Below, piece by piece: positions 33,200-38,857 of a stretch of DNA of 38,857 nt; position 1 is the stretch's first letter, and each line of letters begins with the position of its first letter. The translations under genes and the position numbers were made by a program. Below the pieces are notes generated by a model. That model saw only the letters and a list, made by a program, of their open reading frames with translations, did not search any database and was not told the origin of the DNA. Origin of the DNA: CAZQVN01 sp964596775 (lineage in GTDB: Bacteria; Eisenbacteria; RBG-16-71-46; JABDJR01; JAWXBZ01); NCBI GenBank assembly GCA_964596775.1, contig CAZQVN010000034.1, positions 1 to 38,857 on the forward strand. The letters run 5' to 3'.

Positions 33200-35686
33200 C
33201 TACTCTGCATCCAGTATCACACGGATCCGTTCCTCGATGTCCCGGAAATGCCAGCGCGCATCGGAACGCCCCGCGCCACGCCTCGCGCGATCCCGGATCG
33301 TTTCCAGCTGCCGGCGGGCCAGCGCACGGATGTCGGACTGGCTGACCAGAACCGGCGTCGTCCAGCGATCTTCCCCGCCCAAAGGGGGCGCGATCTCTCC
33401 GGTCAGAAGCCAGGCCAGCCGCTCCACGTGCGCCCGGTGCAGATTGCGGCTCCAGGCGTCGGCGCCGCTCGATTTCCCCTCCCATACGGCGCTGTGGACG
33501 TCGTCCAGGAACGTCGTGACCCGGTACGGGTCACGATCCCCGCGGGCTTCCGCCTCGATCAGGCGCTGCATCCGCTCCGGGTCGAGCAGGTCGTTGAGGA
33601 TGCGTTCCTGCGCGGAGCGGACGCGATCCACCGCTCCGGCGTGCTCGATGCGCGACAGGATCGCCGCGTCGTTGATCCAGTGCGGGGTGGCCAGGATTTC
33701 GGCGGCGAGAAAGCGCATGGCCTCCTGCTGCCGCGCGGCCGGCACGGGGTGAAAGACCGCCCCGGCCTGGTCGGAAACCTTGAGGTCCATGGTCACGCCG
33801 CCGATCAGCGCCTCCACGTGCCGCAGGTAGCGCATCCACTGGCCGACGAGATCGTCGTAGAGTTCCTCGAGTTCCGCGTAGTCCTCCCCCGGCTTCGTCG
33901 TCCACTCGATGAGGCGCGGCAGCACCGTCCGGAGATTGCGGATGGCGTATCCGGAGGCGCGGACGGGATCGTCACCGAGATCCTCGGTCTGGTTGCGCGG
34001 GTCCACGGGGTGGCCGCTCATCTGCGGCCCGTAGCGGTACACGGGATCCAGCGCCTTCTCCTTGATCCAGCCGTCGAGGATCGGCCTTTCCGCTTCCGGC
34101 GTGGCCGCTTCGGGGATCACGCGGTAACCCCAGTTGATGGCGTAGTGGTCGTAGGGACCGATCTTCCGGATGAAGTCGGAGCCCTGCAGGCCGTCGCCGG
34201 GCTGGGCGATGTAGTTCTGCCGCGCGTAGTCCATGACCGAAGGCGCGACCCCCATGCGCGAGCAGAAATCCGGCACGCGAAGCGAATCCACCGGGTACGC
34301 CGAGCTCGCGATCATGTTGTGCGGGAGCCCCAGGGCGTGACCGATCTCGTGGGCGATCACCTGGCGCAGCGCCTCGGCCATGAGTCCGTCGTCGATCGGG
34401 AGCGATCGCGCCAGCGGGTTCGCGGCGCCGGTTTCGATGAGCAGCCGGTTGCGGTAGGTGCGGAGATGGTTGTGATACCAGACGATGTCGCTCTCGATGA
34501 TCTCGCCGGAACGCGGATCGGCCGTGCTCGGCCCCATGGCGTTGCGGTAGGTGTTGGCCGCCCAGATCACCATGGAGTGCCGCACGTCCTCGCCGTTCCA
34601 GTCCGGGTCCTCCTCGGGAGTGGGGGCGTCGAGCGCCACGATCGCGTTCCGGAATCCCGCCGTCTCGAAGGCCTTCTGCCAGTCCTCCACCCCCTGCCGG
34701 ACGAACGGGCGCCACTTGTCGGGCGTGGCGGGGTCGAGGTAATAGGTGATCGGCTGGACCGGCTCGACGAGTTCGCCGCGGGCATAGGCCTCCGGATCCT
34801 TCGGCTCGAGCCGCCAGCGCGCCAGGAACGTCTGGTCGACCGCCTTCTGGTCGTCGATGCCGAAGTTCACCTGGGTGACGGTGAACCAGCCGACGCGCGG
34901 GTCGGCATGGCGCGGGCGCATCGGCACTTCCGGCAGCAGGATCATCGACTGGTGCATCTCCATCGAGATCGTTTCCGTGTCGGCGTCGACGGGTGGTTCG
35001 TCGGCCTTGAACGTCATGGTGTGACGGACGTCCACGTTCCGCTCGTAGGAATGGACAAAGTTGATGAACGAGCGTTCCTTGTCCAGCGACTTGACCTTGT
35101 AGCGTTCGCGCAGGGATTTTCCGAGGCCGGAGATCGCCGGAACGTCGTCCTCGAAGAACGACGTGACGTCGACGACCTGCGTGCCGCGGCCGGAAACCCG
35201 CAGCGCGGAGTCGGCCGGACCGGCCACCTCGATCTTGAATGCGGCGAGGATCGGCGCGAAGTTGTTCTTCACGACCGAGCGGTGCACCGGGTCCGACTCG
35301 TCCGCCACGTTCCGCCAGGCGATCTTGCGCACGAGAATGCGGTCGTCCAGCCTTTCCCAGCGGACCACCTGCTCCCCGGTCTGGTGGCCGGCGGCGATGA
35401 ACCCGTTGGAGAGGTTCGCCGGGACGGCGGCGATGCGGCTGACCAGCAGCATGTCGCGGCCGAGGAGGCTGTCGGGGATCTCGAAGTAGAGCTTGCCGTC
35501 GAGGCGGTGGACGTCGAACAGGCCGCGGTCGGTCACCGCCTTGTCGGTGATGACCTCCGCGTACGTCTTCGGCTTTTTCGGTTCCTCCTCGCTCGAGGCG
35601 TCGTCCTTCTTCGCGGGCTTTGCCTCCAGGGCGGAGGCCAGGAAAAGAGCGGCCATCATGGCGGTCAGTGAAACGCGCATCGTCAT
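33200..35686 (-). CDS. Exported zinc metalloprotease, DUF4953/DUF5117/DUF5118 type
   Basis: 828 residues. A signal peptide ends near residue 22, followed by a Lys/Glu-rich linker. Residues 40-95 fit DUF5118 (KTYAEVITDKAVTDRGLFDVH) and 95-290 fit DUF5117 (QVVRWERLDDRILVRK). The protease domain (about 310-560) carries a full metzincin motif H446-E-I-G-H450-A-L-G453-L-P-H456. The C-terminal helical region is typical of the group in Bacteroidetes and Acidobacteria. It acts in the periplasm or outside; substrates are not known for the family. No sorting tail is present, unlike the other exported proteases here. Two ATGs (35686, 35680) are close together and neither has a good Shine-Dalgarno; 35686 is used. 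A 10-bp palindrome (35690-35699) overlaps the ribosome-binding area. Confidence 0.9.
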   Translation of the reverse strand: MTMRVSLTAMMAALFLASALEAKPAKKDDASSEEEPKKPKTYAEVITDKAVTDRGLFDVHRLDGKLYFEIPDSLLGRDMLLVSRIAAVPANLSNGFIAAGHQTGEQVVRWERLDDRILVRKIAWRNVADESDPVHRSVVKNNFAPILAAFKIEVAGPADSALRVSGRGTQVVDVTSFFEDDVPAISGLGKSLRERYKVKSLDKERSFINFVHSYERNVDVRHTMTFKADEPPVDADTETISMEMHQSMILLPEVPMRPRHADPRVGWFTVTQVNFGIDDQKAVDQTFLARWRLEPKDPEAYARGELVEPVQPITYYLDPATPDKWRPFVRQGVEDWQKAFETAGFRNAIVALDAPTPEEDPDWNGEDVRHSMVIWAANTYRNAMGPSTADPRSGEIIESDIVWYHNHLRTYRNRLLIETGAANPLARSLPIDDGLMAEALRQVIAHEIGHALGLPHNMIASSAYPVDSLRVPDFCSRMGVAPSVMDYARQNYIAQPGDGLQGSDFIRKIGPYDHYAINWGYRVIPEAATPEAERPILDGWIKEKALDPVYRYGPQMSGHPVDPRNQTEDLGDDPVRASGYAIRNLRTVLPRLIEWTTKPGEDYAELEELYDDLVGQWMRYLRHVEALIGGVTMDLKVSDQAGAVFHPVPAARQQEAMRFLAAEILATPHWINDAAILSRIEHAGAVDRVRSAQERILNDLLDPERMQRLIEAEARGDRDPYRVTTFLDDVHSAVWEGKSSGADAWSRNLHRAHVERLAWLLTGEIAPPLGGEDRWTTPVLVSQSDIRALARRQLETIRDRARRGAGRSDARWHFRDIEERIRVILDAE

Positions 35687-35689
35687 CGT

Positions 35690-35699
35690 GATTGCAATC
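35690..35699. promoter_or_regulatory. Palindrome GATTGCAATC next to a start codon
   Basis: A perfect 10-bp palindrome lies three bases upstream of the ATG at 35684-35686, where a ribosome or a repressor would bind. It is low-GC for this region. Functional meaning is unproven. Confidence 0.25.
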
Positions 35700-35947
35700 C
35701 CCCTGTTCGAATCGGCGAAGGCCCGTCCTCCCGTCGGGGGCTTCATGCGGCAGGTTCGGCGATGAACCGGCCGGCATGGTCAAACTGCCGGCGTCATGAA
35801 CCCTTCCGGGAGCCAGTGCGGCCGGCAGTGTGACGGTTTTGGCCGGGCCGGGCAACCGGGGGCGTGGCCTCATTCGCGACGTGCGCCGGTCAGGCCGACG
35901 CCGGAGATTGAGCGATGGCACCGTCGGCACCGGAGCACCGGGCGGCA

Positions 35948-35979
35948 CTGACGCCCGGTGCGTCTGGACCGGGCGTCAG
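35948..35979 (-). terminator. Hairpin overlapping the stop codon of the upstream gene
   Basis: CTGACGCCCGGT (35948-35959) and ACCGGGCGTCAG (35968-35979) form a perfect 12-bp stem with an 8-base loop. The right arm includes the stop codon (35976-35978) of the minus-strand gene at 35976-36410. No T-run follows. It probably ends the minus-strand run of small envelope genes, or blocks 3' exonucleases. Confidence 0.6.
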
Positions 35980-36410
35980 AGAATCGGCACCTGCATCGGC
36001 GCCCGGGTGACCGCCTTCAGCCGGTGCCCGGCCGGGAGGTCCGCCGCCACATCATCGTCCAGCACGGTGACCGGAAGATCCTGCCACTCGCCGCGCGCGT
36101 TCTGGAACTTGTCGAACGTCACGACGAGCGGCCGTCCGGAGCGCGTATCCGCCCCGGCCGCCAGAACCGCCCGCACCACGGTGCCGGCGGGAATGACCGT
36201 CACGCCACCCGACATTACCGGGAGAAGAGTCCGGGCCTCGAACGCGTTTCCCGGGCGGCAGTCGAGGGACGAGACGTCCTGGGTCACCGCAACGGTCAGC
36301 CGCGTGCCTTCCGGCACGGCGACCGTCCGGAATTCACGGATCGAGCGGACCGTCGTGGACAAGCCCGTACCGAGACTCATCGCGAGCATCACGAGGATCA
36401 CCCCTTTCAT
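35976..36410 (-). CDS. Small exported protein of unknown function
   Basis: 144 residues. A signal peptide spans 1-19. The mature part has VPEGTRLTVAVTQDVSS, GNAFEARTLLPV, GVTVIPAGTVVRAVLA and LPAGHRLKAVTRAPMQV, a repeating strand-turn pattern typical of a small beta-barrel or of the TrbI/VirB10-like 'PAGT' folds found in periplasmic proteins. No enzyme motif is seen. There is no Shine-Dalgarno; the ATG lies only six bases after the stop of the preceding gene, so translation is probably coupled. Confidence 0.75.
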   Translation of the reverse strand: MKGVILVMLAMSLGTGLSTTVRSIREFRTVAVPEGTRLTVAVTQDVSSLDCRPGNAFEARTLLPVMSGGVTVIPAGTVVRAVLAAGADTRSGRPLVVTFDKFQNARGEWQDLPVTVLDDDVAADLPAGHRLKAVTRAPMQVPIL

Positions 36411-36416
36411 GGCCGG

Positions 36417-36932
36417 CTACAGAAGTTCCGGCGAGCGCCGGGTCACTTCGGCGACGGTGCCGACGCGCTGGTCGCCGATGAACAGGACGAGGGTCTCGAG
36501 CTTGCGGACCGGGATTTCGAACAGCGCGTCCAGCGCCGCCTTGTCGGTGAACGTGAGAACGTCGCCGCGCTCCTGGGTCAGGCCAAGGTCGATGTACCAG
36601 TCGAACGGGCTGTACGTCCGGAGCCCCTTCACGGTGGTGTCCACGAGGCGGATGTCCTGTGTGCTCAGCCGCACCTCGCCGTCGGTCGCGAGGTTCAGGC
36701 TCACGCTGAGAAACACGTTGCCGGAGGCCGGCCGTTTCATCGTGTAGACGTCGTTGTAGGTACCGTCGGCCAGCACCGCCTTGCGGCCCGTGTTGACGCG
36801 GTACTCCGTGTACTGGCGGACGCCGGCGGGAAGGATCAGGAGGTCGCTGCCGGTCAGGGGCGGGTCTTCGTGCGCCGCGACGGGCACGCTGATCAGTGCC
36901 AGGAGCGCGGCGATGAGCGTCATGCGTTTCAT
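36417..36932 (-). CDS. Exported protein of unknown function
   Basis: 171 residues. A signal peptide spans 1-20 (ALISVPVAA). The mature protein is beta-rich with repeated Asp/Thr turns and contains VLFIGDQRVGTVAEV near the end, resembling a small beta-sandwich. No known family is recognised. ATG 36932 has GAGGTGA six bases upstream; the longer reading to 37001 lacks a ribosome site and would cross the hairpin at 36970-36999. It is the middle gene of three small envelope genes read together. Confidence 0.75.
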   Translation of the reverse strand: MKRMTLIAALLALISVPVAAHEDPPLTGSDLLILPAGVRQYTEYRVNTGRKAVLADGTYNDVYTMKRPASGNVFLSVSLNLATDGEVRLSTQDIRLVDTTVKGLRTYSPFDWYIDLGLTQERGDVLTFTDKAALDALFEIPVRKLETLVLFIGDQRVGTVAEVTRRSPELL

Positions 36933-36969
36933 GGAGTCACCTCGTTCGTTGTTGAAGTGTGGAGGAAAC

Positions 36970-36999
36970 GTCCCCGGCCGGAACGGGCCGGCCGGGGAC
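36970..36999 (-). terminator. Strong intergenic hairpin, terminator or attenuator
   Basis: GTCCCCGGCCGG (36970-36981) and CCGGCCGGGGAC (36988-36999) make a perfect 12-bp stem with a 6-base loop. It lies 17 bases after the stop of the gene at 37017-37478 and 37 bases before the next ATG. On the minus strand it is followed by GTTTCC, a weak T-run. It probably lowers read-through into the downstream genes. Confidence 0.6.
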
Positions 37000-37016
37000 A
37001 CGGGTTGTTGATCGTG

Positions 37017-37478
37017 TCAGCGGATCATGAAATGGACGCCGAAGACGCCCTGGATGTCGCCATCGGTGTCCGGGGTGATGTCGATGGTCGGAGCCACCTC
37101 GGTGAACAGCTCCACGTTGCGCGACGGGAACAGGTAGCTCAGGCCAAGAGGTACCCGCAGGCCGAGCCGGTCGTCGCCGCGGTCGCGGAGGAGCATCCGG
37201 CCGCCGATGCCGTAGTAGACGCCGAGCGCGCCGTCGTCCACGTCGAACACGCCGTAGTCGTGATGCACGAAATCTCCGCTGACCTGGAAGTCCTCGTTGT
37301 GGTGGAGCGACCACGAGGCCGCCACGTCCACCGCGTTGTTCCGGCTTGTCCAGAACTTGCCGCTGAACCCGGTGGGTTCTCCGAGCCGGATACCGAGACC
37401 GACATCGTCCGCCGCGGCCGGTTTCGCGGCGATCAGGGCAGGGATCAGGAGCGCGAGAGCGATCCGTGAGCGTTTCAT
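37017..37478 (-). CDS. Small outer-membrane beta-barrel-like protein
   Basis: 153 residues. A signal peptide spans 1-23 (PALIAAKPAAA). The mature protein consists of alternating amphipathic strands (VGLGIRLGEPTGFSGKFW, AVDVAASWSLHH, LGVYYGIGGRMLL, LGLRVPLGLSYLF, VELFTEVAPTIDI) and ends VFGVHFMIR. This matches the DUF3996-like eight-strand membrane barrels that close with an aromatic/hydrophobic C-terminal strand. Its job could be structural or a narrow pore. GGAGG seven bases before ATG 37478 decides the start over ATG 37484. It begins 57 bases after the TPR lipoprotein gene, and the two may be co-transcribed. Confidence 0.78.
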   Translation of the reverse strand: MKRSRIALALLIPALIAAKPAAADDVGLGIRLGEPTGFSGKFWTSRNNAVDVAASWSLHHNEDFQVSGDFVHHDYGVFDVDDGALGVYYGIGGRMLLRDRGDDRLGLRVPLGLSYLFPSRNVELFTEVAPTIDITPDTDGDIQGVFGVHFMIR

Positions 37479-37534
37479 GGTCATTCCTCCTTGATTACGT
37501 GAATGGGTCCGTCTTCGTTGATTGTCGGGGCCTG

Positions 37535-38539
37535 CTACCGCCGGTCGTCCTCGCGACCGGCCATTTCGGAACTCTTCCAGGCGTCGATCGTGTTTTCGAA
37601 CTGATCCGCCAGAAGAGTCATGTCGGGAGACTCCTCACCCGGTTTCACGAGGGCGGCCACGCGCTGCCGGCTCGCGTCGGCGTGATGCTGCGACACCGGG
37701 TCGAGCCGCACCGCGGCCGCGTACTGTTCCGCGGACGCCGCATGACTGCCGGTCCGCTCGAGCGCCACGCCGAGATTGTTGCGGATGACCGCCACGTCGC
37801 CGCGCAGTTCGACGGCCCGGGCCAGCGGGGCCAGCGCCTCCGCGAAGTTTCCCTGCTCGATGAGGATCAGGGCCATGTTGTTCATGGACCATGCATCCTC
37901 CTCATCGAGAATCAGCGCGCGTCGATAGGCCTCGAGAGCCTGCTCGGAGCGCCCCTCCTGGTGATGCGCGCGACCCGCGAGGCGCATCGCTTCTCCGCTG
38001 TTCCGGCGCGCCGTCACGAGTTCCAGCGCCTGGCGCGGGCGGTTCGTGTCCAGGTACACCCGGGCCAGGTTGAAGCGGGCGCGGTCGTTCGATGCGTCGG
38101 CCTTGAGCGCGATCTTCAATTCCATCTCCGCGGTCGCGTGATCACCGCTCTTCCATGCCGCGAGGCCGTGCATCGTGCGGGCGAAGCCCTGCTCGGGTTT
38201 CTGCTCGAGATACGCCTGGAACAGCGACTGCGCGTCCTCGTAGCGCCGTTCGCGGTAGGCGGTCATGGCCAAACTGTACGTTTCCCGCGGATCCGCGGCG
38301 AATGCCGCGACGGTATCCGGGTTGCCCACGGACGCCGGAGCGGACTCCGCGGGGGTGGCCGAAGCGGGGCGACCGGGGATCTCGATGGCCGCCGCTGCTT
38401 CGCTCAGGGCCGTATCCGCTTCATTCTTCTGACATCCGGCCAGCGCGAAAGTCACGAGCAGCGCGCCGCCCAGCGTGAAAGCGGGAAACAGGGTACGCCG
38501 GCCGGAGCCGGACATTGTGTCGGGGTTGAGGCACTTCAT
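37535..38539 (-). CDS. TPR lipoprotein
   Basis: 334 residues. The N-terminal hydrophobic stretch ends in a lipobox L-A-G-C36 (VTFALAGCQKN), so the mature protein is lipid-anchored in the envelope. After an Ala/Pro-rich linker, residues 85-310 hold about six tetratricopeptide repeats (RETYSLAMTAYRERRYEDAQSLFQAYLE, ARFNLARVYLDTNRPRQALEL, WSMNNMALILIEQGNFAEALAPL, IRNNLGVALERTGSHAASAEQY). TPR lipoproteins typically scaffold envelope assembly or secretion machines; the partner is unknown. ATG 38539 (GGAGG 11 bases upstream) is preferred, but ATG 38515 is possible. Confidence 0.85.
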   Translation of the reverse strand: MKCLNPDTMSGSGRRTLFPAFTLGGALLVTFALAGCQKNEADTALSEAAAAIEIPGRPASATPAESAPASVGNPDTVAAFAADPRETYSLAMTAYRERRYEDAQSLFQAYLEQKPEQGFARTMHGLAAWKSGDHATAEMELKIALKADASNDRARFNLARVYLDTNRPRQALELVTARRNSGEAMRLAGRAHHQEGRSEQALEAYRRALILDEEDAWSMNNMALILIEQGNFAEALAPLARAVELRGDVAVIRNNLGVALERTGSHAASAEQYAAAVRLDPVSQHHADASRQRVAALVKPGEESPDMTLLADQFENTIDAWKSSEMAGREDDRR

Positions 38540-38691
38540 GATTCTTCGGACCTCCGCTTTGAGGTGACCCGGCCCCAGCGCTCGATGCGCGGGACCGGTC
38601 AGACACGGAGGAGGTAGAGCAAGGGGTTTGCCAGATGGGCCGCAGGCCCGCAACATGTTATGTGTCCATGTTTTAGAAGTATCGCACTCGT

Positions 38692-38706
38692 CCTGACAGT
38701 GTCAGG
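38692..38706. promoter_or_regulatory. Palindrome CCTGACAGTGTCAGG
   Basis: A perfect palindrome of two 7-base arms about one central base, directly next to the CRP-like site at 38708-38723 and about 150 bases upstream of the TPR lipoprotein start. It is the size and symmetry of a dimeric repressor operator; the binding protein is unknown. Confidence 0.4.
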
Positions 38707-38707
38707 G

Positions 38708-38723
38708 TGTGTCCATGGGCACA
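38708..38723. promoter_or_regulatory. CRP/FNR-like site TGTGTCCATGGGCACA
   Basis: Half-sites TGTGT and GCACA are separated by six bases, the 16-bp geometry of CRP/FNR-family sites (TGTGA-N6-TCACA). It sits inside a longer near-palindrome at 38707-38724. TGTGTCCATG also occurs at 38661-38670 and CGTGTCC near 38732, so the site may be one of a cluster. Confidence 0.4.
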
Positions 38724-38759
38724 CAAGGATCCGTGTCCAGGGAAACACGTGTCGTTTGT

Positions 38760-38828
38760 GCAAGCCGGCGCTCCTGAGCGAGCCCCGGTGGATCGGCGCA
38801 AGCCGGCGCTCCTGAGCGAGCCCCGGTG
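38760..38828. repeat. Tandem 31-bp direct repeat, period 38
   Basis: Identical 31-base copies at 38760-38790 and 38798-38828 are separated by seven bases. Each contains CGCTCCTGAGCG, a near-palindrome able to form a small hairpin. Only two copies are in the window and the array may continue to the right. It is too closely spaced for CRISPR. Confidence 0.85.
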
Positions 38829-38857
38829 ACATTGCCCTCCGTGGCGCGGCCCGTACG

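Larger units (their letters stand above)
38540..38857. other. Gene-free regulatory/repeat region at the window edge
   Basis: About 318 bases with no supported gene. It contains the palindromes listed separately (38692-38724), several copies of the word GTGTCC, and a 31-bp direct repeat near the edge. It is probably the control region of the TPR lipoprotein operon and of whatever lies to the right. Confidence 0.55.

Noticed and set aside
32408..35671. A 1087-codon plus-strand frame opposite two exported-protein genes
   Set aside because: Antisense artefact; the minus strand carries a full metzincin motif and a signal peptide.
38641..38700. Sigma54 (-24/-12) promoter upstream of the TPR lipoprotein
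   Set aside because: A TGGACAC...TTGC pair exists on the minus strand but the GG-GC distance is 14 rather than 10 bases.
38760..38828. CRISPR array
   Set aside because: Only two repeats with a seven-base gap; spacers would be about 30 bases and no cas gene is present.

Overview
The window is high-GC, gene-dense bacterial chromosome. Five large exported proteins end in the same kind of 80-90 residue FlgD-like / type-IX-like C-terminal sorting module (GR.VR.L...AG.H...WDGRD..G....G.YF.R, ending in -R). Together with a TIGR02999-type ECF sigma factor, two large Ser/Thr kinases with TPR tails and DUF4953/DUF5117-type proteases, this points to a high-GC member or relative of the FCB superphylum (Eisenbacteria, Krumholzibacteria or Latescibacteria are guesses; no rRNA or marker phylogeny is available here). 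There are no tRNA or rRNA genes, no CRISPR array and no intact mobile element. Only the first ~55 bases look like the edge of an insertion sequence.

Layout. 1-3018: a GAF-like/nucleotidyltransferase fusion, two small exported proteins (all minus), then an ECF sigma factor (plus). 3084-5756: a membrane Ser/Thr kinase with TPRs, the probable partner of the sigma factor. 5880-9284: a subtilisin-like protease with FG-GAP repeats, an ASPIC/UnbV domain and the sorting domain. 9195-12443 (minus): a DUF2306-like membrane protein, a LytS/LytTR-type two-component pair and a small zinc-ribbon membrane protein. 12670-15216 (minus): an exported protein of 14 tandem propeller-like repeats. 15448-18094 (plus): a tiny basic protein, then a two-gene unit of a small exported protein and a PA-domain metallopeptidase. 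18096-20469 (minus): a PAS histidine kinase and a receiver-RsbW-type ATPase. 20755-23101 (plus): an apparently exported methyltransferase-fold protein and an RlmL-like 23S rRNA methyltransferase. 23217-24950 (minus): an exported PKD protein. 25354-25560 (minus): a 68-residue histone-fold protein with its own terminator. 25749-28531 (plus): a Bcp/PrxQ peroxiredoxin coupled to a soluble Ser/Thr kinase. 28751-32374 (plus): a huge exported HEXXH protein. 32432-38539 (minus): an exported protein, a DUF4953-type zinc protease, three small envelope proteins and a TPR lipoprotein. The last 318 bases hold palindromes and a 31-bp direct repeat.

How it fits together. The window combines extracellular work (four protease-like exported proteins, adhesive or display domains and one common sorting tail) with dense phospho-signalling (two Ser/Thr kinases, two histidine kinases, two response regulators and an ECF sigma factor). 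The most notable single gene is the bacterial histone-fold protein at 25354-25560. A second pattern is that several regulatory genes have a -10-like hexamer 6-9 bases before the start codon and no usable Shine-Dalgarno, suggesting leaderless transcripts, whereas most exported-protein genes have a strong GGAGG.
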